A DNA stretch of 64,000 nucleotides from Plectrocnemia conspersa (GCA_009617715.1 VTFK01000152.1:2666001-2730000); one strand, 5' to 3'; positions 25,646 through 37,411 are shown, numbered from the stretch's first letter. Numbers and translations are program-made. The notes: a model not told the origin generated them from the sequence alone.

Positions 25646-25998
25646 TCAAAATTTAAATGATACAAACTGGATCAGCTCCTCGTAGCTAACATTAAACAGG
25701 TCAATATGTAATGCCAGCGTATTAAGGAGCCGGATGGCCACAGCTATAGGCGAATCGACAAGTGCGGACGTCCTAGCCCTAACGGTCATCAAAAGAGGAC
25801 GCGATCGTGATTCTCGAAAATGTTCCGGAACCCAAAACTGGAATTCCTGGAGAATAGCTGGATTGTCGACAGCACCTTTTAGAAACTTGAAAAAATGCTG
25901 CGACATACAACTTTCTGCGAGAGCACAGCGAATCGTATCCCAACGCTCCTGAAAGAAAGGCGCTGAGATATATAGTAACACCAGTATTTTTTTTTCTT
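25646..25998 (-). pseudogene. C-terminal end of a jockey-like non-LTR retrotransposon ORF2
   Basis: The minus-strand frame 25981 to 25646 reads (in part) FFKFLKGAVDNPAILQEFQF and ends RLLNTLALHIDLFNVSYEEL with a stop after FVSFKF. The order of features is what I know from the extreme C-termini of jockey-superfamily ORF2 proteins: a (D/N)CP-like word, an hxhPxxxxR block, then an SPI...R..N.L...IDLFN.S block. The 5' part continues in another frame (CSRRKLYVAAFF), so there is a frameshift near 25900. Only about 110 residues of an expected 900 or so remain, fitting the usual 5' truncation of non-LTR copies. The Tigger element lies just downstream of its stop. Confidence 0.65.
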
Positions 25999-26865
25999 AA
26001 CTCCAAGTCAATAAAAATAAAGTAATAAAAGTTTTGATAATAACTTCAAAGAAATTGTAATATTATCAAATCAAGAACATAGCTACAATCATTACAAAAA
26101 ATACTATTGATTTTTTTTAATTATTACAATATAAAAGAATATATCTCACCGATATATCAGCCACCCTTTATATCACTGTATTAAACTATAGTGGTTACAC
26201 ATCGAATGCACTTTTGATTTTCATCCCCCGACCGAAAGATTGTCGTTACGGAAGACAAATAAAGGTGAGTTACGCCGAGGGGAAGAGAGTGATTGCATCA
26301 CTTAGCGTTAGAAATTGTTGTTGGCCATACGAAACGGCAGTCGAGGGTTATCCGGAAAGTACGCCATATTTTCATTGCCCGACATCCGCAACACCGCCAT
26401 ATACCACATTCGTTCAGACCTTAAAAATAATCATGATTTGTTGCGTGTTCTTTTATTCGAAATTATGAGCTTTTGGAGATGGATCGGGTCAATTTTGTGC
26501 AGTATCGTACGACCCTCAAGGCATGATCCCGATGCACCTGTCTCCCCGACGAGGCAATCCATCAGTCGGAGGTGCATCGAATCTAACCCTCGACAATAAA
26601 TTGCAGAAAATTTCCCAAGCCATAAACAAACATTAGGTCTATCGCGGACATTGAAACGATTTGTCTTCGTGTTTCGAATTTTACTCTGAATAAATCAAAG
26701 CGTGACTCAGGCGTCAATCTGAGTTTATTTTTTCATTATAACTTTGTCTACATAAGGATACAGAATTTATTTAAGGATATATCATATAGAAAAAACATTT
26801 ATCTAGCTGTTATTCAATTTTTTTTAAATCATAAAAACTGTTTTTAGTAAAAGAAGTATTTTTTT
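25999..26865. other. Spacer with a GC-richer island
   Basis: The island 26190-26700 contains overlapping 84- and 94-codon frames and a good donor-like AAAG|GTGAGT at about 26258-26267, but no matching acceptor, start or domain. I call it unique non-coding DNA. The flanks are A/T runs. Confidence 0.5.
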
Positions 26866-28055
26866 TAATTAACCAGCACGATAGACAAGACAGTATTTTA
26901 GCTACTTTCAACATTGGACGGTTATCTCAGGCTCTAAATACCGAAACAGGTCGCAGGATAATGCCTGGATCATCTAGGAAAATCGGTGAGGATAAAATTA
27001 CTATTATAAAAGAACACAGTTTAAGTTCCCCAGCAAATGAAAGCCACTATAGCAGATCGCATTACACTCCAGACCGAAAATATTTAAACTCTGATTTATA
27101 TAATAAAAATTTGTATAGCCTTTATGTAGAGAAATGTAGGGAAAATAATGAATTGTACGTTAATGAGTGGATTTACAGAAAAGTATTTAGTACTGAGCTC
27201 AACTTAAGCTTTCATTCTCCTCCTAAAGATACGTGCTAAAAATGTGATTTACTGAAATTAAAAATTGATGCATCTTACACGAATACAAAATTTACATTTA
27301 AAAAACGCCGAACAAGCAAGAAAATATCTAACATATGATCAGAAAAAAAGCAAAAGAAAATCCTGAAGAATATTTTGGATTTTTATTTGATTTATTAAAA
27401 GCGGTTTTTCCGTTTCGGTTGCTTATTATAAGTGAAGTATATATGTATACAACTTAGGTTGCCATAATTTTCACAATAATATGGGATGAGACTATAGCTT
27501 CAAAAGGGTTCACAAGAAGTCGCCTCGTGTAAAAATGTGACTACAAACCAAAATCGTAACATCAAAATGGCACTAACATGGTTAAAAATAGTCCAATCTT
27601 CTAATAATAATATTAACATTGTAGATCACAAATTTTAAATATAGTGAGATTCGTTTTTGTTAAATGATCGTGATTTCGGCTTAATAGAAACGAGACTAAA
27701 AAAATGAATTGCATTATTATGAGTTAATAAGACAATGTAGTAAAAAGAAGTCATTTTCGGTTCAAAGAATGAGGCAAAAGAATAATATTTTGACCAAAGA
27801 GTTAAAAGAACCAAAAATACTGTCGGTGTGTGTGTCTCTTGGCTAAAAATATGTACAATGGATGCAATTTTAAAAAAATACCATATATAAGATATTTTAT
27901 AAAACTTCTTTAGATGATGAAGCCGACTTCCTTAAAAAGTTTTTTTTTACTTCCATTGTACTCTGCCAGCAGATCAAAACAGAAGAAAAATTTAAAGATG
28001 TCAAATTTGCTATATTATATTCCACCAATTTACAATAAATATTTTTAAAAAAATC
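26866..28055 (+). pseudogene. Decayed copy of a repetitive arthropod protein with RNase H-like features
   Basis: Frame 1 is open from about 26866 and through the ATG at 26961 to a stop at 27240. It includes SLSSPANESHYSRSHY, KYLNSDLYNKNLYSLYVEKC and TELNLSFHSPPKDTC followed by stop-KCD. This matches the N-terminal ESHYCR...L...Y..Y...FN..FH.PKKDxC region of a multicopy protein family widespread in insects. Downstream, in changing frames, come MGWDETIAS (about 27480-27510), QNRNIKMALTWLKIVQSSNN (about 27555-27612), a VDHKF word, NDRDFGLIETRLKK (27663-27705), and a final LLYYIPPIYNKYF near 28005-28040. In the family, the WDE and YSDxCxGQNRN blocks look like an RNase H-fold transposase core. Here the YSD half is mutated away. 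At least six frame breaks or stops show it is dead. I am confident of the family, not of its transposon class. Confidence 0.75.
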
Positions 28056-30474
28056 TTAAAACCCAAAATCTTACTTCTAGAGAATAAAAAATAAATGTTT
28101 TAATTAAATACTTTACGCATTATTAAAAATATTTTTAATTGTGTTAAGTCAATTTTAATACGTTCGGTTAATTTTGAAAAAGGTCTAAGTCATTTGAACT
28201 TTAAATTTGTATGTTTCCTTATAAGCTACATGCAAAATTTATGTGTCAAAATAAATTATAAAAATTATACAGATTATATAAATTTGATAACATTGTATTG
28301 CGTAATATAAAAATATTTTTTAAACAATTCAAACGCAAACCTTTAAATATTTCGAAAGAAAAGAAACATGACTTAGTACACTTTCATAATTATGGGCTCA
28401 TATATTGGTTGAAATCTAAATATAGTCAGGGGGGCGGCTTTTGCCTACCACCGCTGCAGATGTAAATTAGTAAGGCAATATTAACATTGCAAATTGTCTA
28501 CGCATCAGAGGAATTACTGATAGCAAAATTTCTACAAATTGAGATCGATGTATCAGAATGATGATTATTCTTGTTGCATTAAACTAACAATAAATATAGC
28601 AGTAAAAATTTTTTTTAAAAGACTCGACACAAAATTAAGGCTAAGCTTACATTGACTGTCAAAAAAATGGTTAATCCTAAAGTACTCGACCAGATAGCTG
28701 AATTTCAATTCAAGTAGTAGGAGAGTTTTTAAGTAAAATTATTTTCAATCTATAATGCATCGGTACCCAAGATCTTAGAGAAAAGAAGTGAGACAAAGAT
28801 GCAATCTATCATTGATCCATTTAATATGGACGGATCATTTAAAATAAAAATTGTTTAACATTAGATTAGACAAGAAGTATTCAATATTATTGACAAAGAA
28901 TCTCAAAATCTGTTTTTATTTAAAAAAAAAATAAACAAGGTATTCATCTATAGCATTTCTTTATAATGTTAGTATTTTATTGTATGCTTTCAACCCTTGA
29001 TAAAGCTGAATTGTTTCCTTAAAAGCATTCACACATGGATGCAGAAATAGCATAGCCGATTCACGATAAGACTTTTGCATCAATTACACACACATACGAT
29101 ATATTATAATATCACATTTCACGCTGAACGTGCACGTAATCTAGATATAGCATTTCTCATTTGCATTTCAGCATTTCTCGCCGGTCGGTTTGGCATGAAT
29201 GAGCCGACAACGTTGCCGCTGCAATCCATTCCGAAACGTGAAACTATGGTAAAGACACTACTTCACACCTGTCACCTGTCGCTGCCGTAACAAAGGACAT
29301 CGTTTGGAGTCGAACACACATATCCACGTGTCAGTGTGCGTTGCACGTGTCCGACTCTTCCTTCTGATTCGTTTCTAATGAGACAAAACGAACGGCTCAT
29401 TCCGCGTCTGGGCAAAATAACCCGTAACTTCCGTTCGCTCGCTCCGTGTTCCCCCTCTTTACTGCCACTTTGCATTTCAAAGTATCAAAAAAGAACCCGG
29501 CGACAAATTACGCTCCCAGAAAATAATACAGTACGTCGCGATTTCAATTTGCTCCGCAACGTGTATTCCGAAACGAGGAAACCGATACAAGAGCTAAAAT
29601 TACACGTGTCCAAGAAAGAGTTGATTAAAAAGCGCATTTACCATTTGATTTTTCTTACTCTTGTAAATGAGCCTTGAAAGTCAAAAGTTTCTAAACTTTT
29701 TGAACAGCCACAGTAGCTATTAAAATGCTCTGTAAGATTTTAGAAACATTTTCAAAATAAAACTTTTTTTGTTCATTGTAGTTCAATTTCTTTATCTGTG
29801 ATTTTAGTTTAATCATCCCGACATTTTATAAAATATATATTATATATATTTTACCTGCAACAATTTGTGATTCATCCTCGAACTCCCCATACATAAAATA
29901 TGTCCGGTATTAGGGTAATTAAATTGCGTCCCGGGTTCAAATTGAATCATTGTAAATTAATTAAGGCTTAGTAAACAGTTGCCTACAATTTGTCAACCGA
30001 GACACATTATTATATAATAAGGTCGACGTTATTGGTTGAGACTTTTCGATCCCCTCCCCAGTCGTTCCTCATTCGAAGTTCCTCGAAGAATCAATCTTCA
30101 TTTCTCGACTAGGCAGGGCAGGGGAGGGGTTGTTTGTTGGATAGCACTCTTTTTATTGGGCGCAGTTATTTGACTAAGTGCGTGAAAATTGCACCATGAT
30201 GTATACATATAGCGCGGTGGCGCGCCCCATCAAATGATGGGTAATCTGTTTTGGGAGACTCGTGTCTTCTCGTGAATAATGTGGGGGAGTTATTTATTTC
30301 CTGTACTGAAATATGGCACGCACTAATATTCGCATTAGGAAAACGTTTAAATTGCTTTCCGGTCATATATTATGAAAAAATGTTGTAGTATACAAAAAAG
30401 TAGAATTTTAAATTTAATAATAATAATAATCACATTTTATATGTAAATAATCTTCTATTAAATTTTTAATAAAT
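28056..30474. other. Intergenic or intronic DNA, no gene seen
   Basis: 28056-29030 is A/T-run DNA. 29030-29690 is a GC-richer island with a 113-codon frame (29336-29677) and an opposing 67-codon frame, neither recognisable. 29930-30370 is a second island with two ATTGG words (near 30032 and 30157) and a C/G-rich CCTCCCCAG/GGGAGGGG pair near 30053-30126. It could be a promoter or enhancer but has no associated exon. Confidence 0.5.
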
Positions 30475-30604
30475 TTAATTCCTAAGCGGGGTACATTTGT
30501 ACCCCAAAATTCTTGCTATTTCAACCATTTGTTAAATATGCATTAAATGCGATAAAATAAAAATAAATTACTTTGTACCCCATTTCGTATTAGGTTACAT
30601 TTAA
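30475..30604. repeat. Possible tiny TTAA-flanked MITE with a GGGGTACA palindrome
   Basis: TTAA stands at 30475-30478 and at 30601-30604. Just inside the left end is GGGGTACATTTGTACCCC (30488-30505), a perfect 8-bp-arm palindrome. A third half-site TGTACCCC lies at 30574-30581. Both ends also carry a CCTAA word in inverted orientation. Length 122 bp and TTAA flanks would suit a piggyBac-type MITE, but the terminal repeat is very weak and TTAA is common in this DNA. Confidence 0.3.
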
Positions 30605-31904
30605 ATTGTATGAAAAACCATAAAATTTCAATGTATCATTAAATAACTACACTAACCAACTAATCTCGTGTATCGGTAACTACGATAAAGACAACCTTTT
30701 AAATACAATTACAAAATTCTAAAGCACATATAAGATAAAGACAAGGTATCAATGGTTCCAGATCTCCAGTGAAATATACTCAAACTATCACCTATTTTTT
30801 TTCATTCATCAAATTATAACCAGCAAAATATTATTTTATACTCTTATTTTTTTATCAAATTTTAACTATCAACAAACTGTTAATATGTAAATCGTTATAA
30901 ATCAGTAACATGTATGGTATAAGTATGTTTGTAAAATAATTTATATTATACAAACAAATGTATTAAACAACACAAACTACTGTAGTACGCAGTATTGTGT
31001 CTTATACCACAAAACACAACATTATTAATGAGATGTTTTTTTTATTTAAACTGTATGTATACTACATATATTATATAAAAGCAAAAAAATAACAAATACA
31101 ATTACGTGCTGTTTTGGTTGTTTTGTGTCTCACTATACATCCAGTGGATTTAGTGAGGCTCAGCTCACGAATTGATGAGACTACCAACGAGCACGGAGTG
31201 GGATTATCAACTATGTGATGTGTTCCTAACACTAGTATACAAGCAGCGCATAATTATTATTTTTTCAATAAAACCGTTCAAAAATGGATAGTATAATATA
31301 TTTTTTTGCACACAGAACAACCCTCTAGTTAATATTAAATAATATATAACCATAACCAAAATGCAAGACTTGAAAATACAGACAATTCTCCAGATGTAAA
31401 AAAAACTATGGGTTAAACACTAAGATTTTAACAGCCTGTATATGACAGGTCTCTTATTTTTATTAGGCATATTACGCAAGGATGAAAATATAAGTTTTTC
31501 AATCAAAAATCAGAGAAAGAATAATGCAAAAGGCGTATTTTGTTGTTCAAGAATCTATGTATGTCAATGGTTCAACAAAAGTTTAGAATTTATATTTAGA
31601 GCAAAGTTGAAATTGTCTTAATTATAGCACCTATTTGATAGAAAAAAATATCTGTTTTAAATCCTAATACCCATATATGCATAAAATTCAGTTTGGCATA
31701 AAATAATGTTTTTAATGAAAATATTTTGTAATATTCATTAACGATCTAAGATGCAATAATATGTTTATAAAATCAGTAAGAGACATTTAAGACAAGTTTA
31801 TATTGTTTAAACTTATAAAAAATAGTTTGTTTATTTATGAATCTTGCTATTTAAAATGAAGATATTAGCTTTTAAAAAAAAATATATTTTTGTCTATAGC
31901 ATTT
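30605..31904. other. Intergenic or intronic DNA, no gene seen
   Basis: A/T-run DNA. A slightly GC-richer piece at 31110-31240 has no repeat or gene assignment. Confidence 0.55.
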
Positions 31905-32720
31905 GCAAAGAAACAGCGTTTTAGCGACCTGCCCAAAAGCAAAGAGCAATATAACATAAGCCATGTCGAGAACACTTAAGGATACAACGGAATTTATTAT
32001 AAAAATATCGTCTCCGTTTGATAATAGATAGTAAAAATACAATTCCATTGTTGCCGGATTAACGCAACTCAGAAAAAAGGGATACTATATTTACAACATG
32101 AACTTCATTATATTTAAAATCGATTAAGGAGGCATTAAACAAATTGATTTTTTGCTCCTTGGATTTGTAATGAAACGGCGTTTTAGCGGCATGCAAAACA
32201 AAATAAAGGAAAATATAACAAAACGATGCCGAAAGCAATTAACTAATATCTTGTGAAAATATCAAATCAGGTAGTGAAATTGAATTTTCATTGTTGCCGG
32301 ATTGACGTAACTCAGAAAAAAATCAATTTCACAAAAAGATACATTTTTTTATCATTAATTATTATTATTTTCCTAATTTATTTTGTATTCAAATGAACTC
32401 CAGGGTTTTTGAAATAGATAAATAATGCATTAATCCAATAGATTTTTGGCTCCTTAATGCAATTAACAAATATTTTGTGAGAGCATATAATCAGGAAGTA
32501 AAACTATATTTCCATTGTTGCCGGATTAACGCAACTCAGAACAAAAGCACTTTCACAAAAGAATATTTTTTTAACGTGAATTATTATATTTTCTTATTTA
32601 TTTTGTCGTAAATAAACCTCATTGTGGTTTAAAAAAATAAAAAAGAACGTTTTTCTCCCTAAATTTGTAGTGAAACTACAATTTCATTGTTGCCGAATTG
32701 ACGCAACAGATTCACAAATT
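31905..32720. repeat. Degenerate tandem array around a conserved 29-bp core
   Basis: Four units carry the core CATTGTTGCCGGATTAACGC followed by AACTCAGAA. The core starts at 32046, 32289, 32513 and 32685, so spacing is 243, 224 and 172 bp. The cores differ by 0-4 bases (the fourth is interrupted), whereas the spacers are much more diverged and gapped. Outside the core, units share GTGAAA-type words before it, a TTTCACAAAA word after it, a TAATTTATTTTGT word and an AACnGCGTTTTAGCG word (31915 and 32172). It is an old tandem duplication of a unit of about 240 bp. No coding. Its origin is unknown: it may be a satellite-like insert or the repeat region of a Helitron-type element. Confidence 0.75.
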
Positions 32721-32919
32721 CTAGTTTCATCTCTTGTCATACAGATTGGTTAAGAAGACAATGAAAAATAAAATTGAAAATCTTCTTTTCTTTCCTTAAT
32801 CGTATACAATCCAAAACGCTAAAGTATAAAAATCACAACCTCAAGCATAAATATAATGAAAAATGCAATCAGAATCAGAGCTTTAGAAAAACTCTTCACT
32901 TGAAGCTTTTCCCATTTCG
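32721..32919. other. Spacer after the tandem array
   Basis: AT-rich DNA with no gene or repeat that I recognise. Confidence 0.5.
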
Positions 32920-33260
32920 CTTCTAACTCAAAATACACGAAAAATAATAAATAGCAGATCTTACACCGAATCGATACAAACGACTTCTAACTTCATAATA
33001 TACACGAAAAATAAATAAATAGCAGTTTATTTTTTATTAAGACAAAAGTTGATTTGAATCTTGGTTCCACAAACGACAAAGTGTAGAGAGAAAACTTGAA
33101 ACGTCCTAGACTGGTTGCCAGGATCCCAGTACTTATATCCCTAGCCCCTTCATGGTGATCTCTGTGATCCGCCACTTTTTGATGGGACGACCAATCGGAG
33201 GAGAGTGGCGAATTTTTACGATTATAAAATTCTGTTAGGCGATAAGGCATATTTGAGTCG
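32920..33260 (-). repeat. LTR-like block, minus strand
   Basis: On the minus strand the order is: a C/G-rich stretch (about 33200-33140), a GGATATAAGTA TATA-like word near 33140-33130, about 90 bases of GC-richer DNA ending in TTGTCGTTTGTGG, then AATAAAAAATAAA polyadenylation-like words near 33035. This U3-R-U5-like order resembles a retrotransposon LTR. At the far end, CTTCTAACT...ACACGAAAAATAA...TAGCAG is tandemly duplicated (starts 32920 and 32984, period 64). No TG/CA ends, target duplication or internal domain could be fixed. The 85-codon minus frame at 32993-33250 is probably incidental. Confidence 0.3.
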
Positions 33261-34190
33261 ACTATATGCGTTATCTACTATCAATGCGACTAATTTTAAT
33301 ATGTTGTGATTTACGGCGTGTATTTAATCTGATAAATGGTCTCCCAACGGTGTTTCTTTTTAACGCAAAATTTTTTTTTTCTTTACCAGTACAGTCTTAT
33401 CGGAGCTATCTATTTTTATGATGCTATGGGCTTCAGAAATCCGACTAAATAATTACAGATGAACATTATTGAGAACAAATAAAGCTTCTGGATGAATTTT
33501 TTCAGAACTGAATAAATTTTTTTCAGAGAAATAAACAAGCTGCAGATACATGGGTAAAAATATAGCTATGCATCTGCCCGAGTGTAAAATAAAAGTGCTT
33601 CAGTGGATAATCGCGTTCAAGCGCATTAACGTATGATAAATACGCTGCGCAGAAATAGTGTAACTTTTTGAAGCTTGTAATTAAAGGTAGAGTATCTAAA
33701 TGCAGTGACAACATAAATATTGTGTTAGAGTTGTGACAAATTAGTCTGAGTCGTCTAGCTGTTTCCTACCTTTCCTTTTGAACCTTTCGCAAATATTTAC
33801 GCGGCGATCGAAGCTCGCTTTCGAATGCAAATAAACGATTTCAACCACGAACTCGGCAAAAAGCGTTGTTGATTTATAACGAATTAATCGGCGAACACGT
33901 TTACGCCATTAAAGCCTGTCTCGTCTGCTCACGGAGCGACGCCTCTGGTTATCTTTCTCCTCTCTTTGATATATAAGCAAATAATGCGTTAACCGCTTAC
34001 TTGAACAGGGGGTGACGTTTACGCATACACCCTGAAGGGGTGCTTTATACTTTCCGATAGCGATAATTTCATCAAACGACCTGTCTTCTGGGAAGAACTG
34101 AAGTAGAAGTGTCTAATCAATATTATTCCACTAGGGTCACCTTTACGTTTATAAGAACGGTTGATTTGTGTTGATGATACTTGAAAATGT
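33261..34190. other. Spacer with a GC-richer island
   Basis: 33261-33750 is anonymous. 33750-34130 is an island rich in CpG and in TTTACGCC/GCGAACACG-like words. It abuts the splice-like motif at 34195-34225 and may be conserved non-coding DNA. No coding frame of note. Confidence 0.5.
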
Positions 34191-34194
34191 TGGC

Positions 34195-34230
34195 GATCTT
34201 ACCTGAAACAAAAAAAAACAAAGATTAATA
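34195..34230 (-). promoter_or_regulatory. Recursive splice site-like motif (AG|GTAAG) on the minus strand
   Basis: Read on the minus strand the sequence is CTTTGTTTTTTTTTGTTTCAG directly joined to GTAAGATCG, with the junction between 34203 and 34202. A TATTAAT branch-point-like word lies about 20-25 bases upstream (near 34225-34231). A strong polypyrimidine tract and CAG fused to a consensus 5' donor is the ratchet-point (zero-length exon) signature described for long Drosophila introns. It could also be an ordinary acceptor of an exon starting GTAAGATCGCC: one frame is open for about 26 codons after it, without recognisable protein. It suggests transcription of this region from right to left. 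Confidence 0.4.
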
Positions 34231-36570
34231 TTTTTTTTATTTATAATTTTAACAAATGTTTTAAAACTGTGTTGTCAACTCAGTATTGCACGATAGCTAA
34301 CACGTAATTTTAAAGAGCTGCATGATTAAGTCATTACGTGACGTGAGTCCAAACACGTTTGAAAATTAGACACGGTCAACGGAATGAACAGTGTGAATCG
34401 ATTTTTCTGGTCATCTCCCGGAACACAGCAAATTCATACAACAAAGGGGACACAAAAGACTAGCAGAACAATGCATCATGTCACCATTGTTTCTCGGCGC
34501 ATTGATAATGCAGCTATTGATTAGCAGCAGCACCATAAAAAAACACCGACTGATAGATTGACGACACAATGACCTAACAACATATAACAAAAAACTATTC
34601 AAATATTTTTGGACTAGTAGTGAAAAGCGCGTTTGTTAAGCGAAGGTCAAAAACGGCTCTTTGTTATCAAGATGAACTTGAGTCACGTTTTGGGACTTTA
34701 GATATTATGGAGAGAGTGTGACCGTGATCTTTTTCACTTTTTCGTTTTTAGTTTCGCATAGTTGAGAGCAGCTGCTCTGATGTTTTTATAACTCTCGACT
34801 TTGAACAGTTGTTTTATTTCAGCGACTTCCAAAACGATTAATTGGTTAGATATGTTAGATATTCGCAATATAAATTATTGCAGCTAAACCTGTTTTTTTA
34901 AATAGCAGCCATATTTTTTATGGTAATTTATATTGAAATAATAAAAAGTTAGCAACTATAGTTAATAATTATATAATAATATCAAATATATTAAATCAAC
35001 TATAATTTATATAAATATGCAACTTATATAATAGGTTCGATTATAAAATAAAAACATTATTTAACAGTCAAAGCCATGAATGGCAATTAAGCTTATAATT
35101 TTGAACAATGCAAATATATAGTGGAATTCATAGATAAGTTGACATAGCTCCATTTGATTAATTGGATTTGAGTTTAAGCTAACGCAAATATAACATATGG
35201 GTTATTCAACTGTATTATATTTAGTCAAAGTTGTCTATACTTTACTAATTAAAACATACATTCATATTTTACCAGTTTGAATTTTTTTTAATTGTTTAAA
35301 TCATGAAAAAGCAGGTGATGAAAGAAATAGTAAGCAAACAATCAAAAGATTATGTGAGTCTGTGAGTTTATAAATAGCTCAGTGACTAAGTGACAAATTC
35401 TTCGATGAATAGGAGAGAAGATCAATTAGAACCAAACGTGTTACTGTTTAGCACCGCCTTCGTTATATCTTTAATAAAAGTGTACCTTCCAACATAGATA
35501 TTTGTGGGCGATTATCCGATAATTAAAAATGATAAATATAACAATAATGTGTTTTTTCTAGACTTGTAAATGAGAGTCTATAGAGCTTTTATGAGGTGAT
35601 AATAAATGACTGGATATTGTGCCAAATTCTTAAGTGTTCCTTTGTTGATGTAGCTTTCTAGAAGGCCATTATTGGAACATGCTACAATGCTATTTTCACA
35701 AATTGTAATATTTTATACAATATATAGATAAAAACTAAAAATAATAAAATTTAATAACGAAACCTATCTTTGATAATTTGTTATGTTCGAATTCTTCAAA
35801 GAACACGTTTTTAATATAATTAATAAACAGTATAAATACTTTCTGTAATAATGTAGAGATATTTCTATATGCTGATACTATAAAATTTTACTGTAAAATT
35901 CACATAACAAAATGTTTTTTATGCATTTTTCCCAGAATCAAGTTAAGTATGTAGTGATGTGTCTGTGTCTTTCTCACCACACACGATCGGATTTGTCCGC
36001 CAGGCACCCGCGACCAACAGATCCGCGCGTATATGGCCACCTAATAACCCGATATTACTATTTATGTTGGAGATGGAAATGTTTTGCCACTGTGTCTCAA
36101 ATCTTCCCGCTAATCACCCGCGCCATCTACATTAGCATTTGACTTAACCCCGTTTTGAGTCGCAAATTGAAAATCCGCCACCGAATCGCGCACTATCTAG
36201 CCGCGCCTATCACAATATAATTTTCGGCTATTGTCAGAGGATCCCGCAAATATGCTAGTAACGAAATTACGGGGCGCACAATGAGGGGCGGCCCCTGGAA
36301 ATTACCGAGGGAGTCAAACGTCTAAACCGTGTCGGGCGCGTGCCCGCGCATACGAATCCGCCGGTAAGGAGTCACCACATGAATGCCCCCCAATTTTGAA
36401 TTCTTGCACAAATGTTCGCACGAGAAATCCACTCTCTACTTTTGAGAATGTTTTGTGGGTTCGTGGAGAGAAGAAGGGAGGGAGAAAGGCGATTGCCTGA
36501 CACGACATTGCACTCATCTTCAATAACTGGCATATCTTCTAATTTTAGTATCTTATCCGAAATTGCCAGT
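34231..36570. other. Intergenic or intronic DNA, no gene seen
   Basis: 34231-34830 is of mixed composition without a gene. 34830-35930 is A/T-run DNA. 35940-36540 is a GC-richer island, with a 76-codon + frame and a 69-codon minus frame, neither recognisable. The island holds repeated CCACC and CCCGC words and looks unique. Confidence 0.5.
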
Positions 36571-36905
36571 TAGATTTTTTTGCTACCACCGCTTCAGTCA
36601 AGACGATCTACTACTATTTCGTAATTTACTTTGGATCATAGTTCTCGATTTAGTCAATTTTTTAACGTTTTTGTATTACATTTTAAGTATTACATGTGAT
36701 AATTTTTGCTGAATTTTAAATTAAAATTAAAAATAATTAAGAGCAATATAGCCAATACAAACCAGAAAAATACTGATATGTTTATTGTTCATCATATGAG
36801 CTAACCCAAAATTATTCACATAAAAAAAACACATGACAAACTAGCTCGAGCAAAATAGAAGCATTACACAATAACACTATGTATGCAACAAATTTTTTTT
36901 TTTTT
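36571..36905. repeat. Dispersed repeat R, copy 1
   Basis: Matches 37205-37411 and 38185-38420. The shared core is AATAATTAAGAGCAATATAG, then CCAATACAAACCA, then GAAAATACTGATATG (about 36734-36781). Further shared words are ACCCAAAATTATTCACA and ATGACAAACTAGCTCGAGCA (about 36803-36853). An upstream piece with TTCGATTTAGTnAATTT is shared with copy 2. It is diverged, non-coding and of unknown class. Confidence 0.6.
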
Positions 36906-37204
36906 AATTCTAGAAATTAATTTTTACATTAAAATTTTTTTTTTAATTTTTGTCGCTAAATGGAATAAATAATTTTTTGTTTATTTCAAATAAATAATTT
37001 AAAAAAAATTTATCAACATTTTTTTAAATCCCATTAAAAATATCATCAACATTTTTTTTAATGTGATTTAACCTTTTTTTAGATAAATAATCGAAGATAT
37101 ACATTAAATTAACCTGTTAAAATTTTTGTTAAATTATTAACTGGTTTTAAAGTAACTGGTACATTTGACAAATAAATTGTGAATTTTTCGAGCTTGCTTA
37201 TGCT
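36906..37204. other. A/T-run spacer
   Basis: Poly-T and poly-A runs and AACATTTTTTT words. Nothing else seen. Confidence 0.6.
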
Positions 37205-37411
37205 ATTCAATCGTTACTTTTATTAAGTTGTTACAAATTATTTACTATAGTTTTCGATTTAGTTAATTTATTGAGGTTTTAGTTAAAATATTATAAGTGA
37301 TATTTTGGTCGATTTGAGATGCAATCACAAAATAATTAGGAACAATATTGCCAATACATACAAGGAAAATGCTTCAATGCTTAATCGATACTCGAGCAAA
37401 ATATAATATCC
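37205..37411. repeat. Dispersed repeat R, copy 2 (cut by TIR-family copy C)
   Basis: Shares with copy 1 the GTTTTCGATTTAGTTAATTT piece and the AATAATTAGGAACAATATTG core, followed by CCAATACATAC and GGAAAATGCTTCAATGC. It keeps an ACTCGAGCAAAATA word like that of copy 1, then stops at the TTA target site of the TIR-family insertion at 37412. Confidence 0.55.

Noticed and set aside
26250..26270. AAAG|GTGAGT donor-like site
   Set aside because: No start codon, acceptor or conserved frame that would make an exon in front of it.
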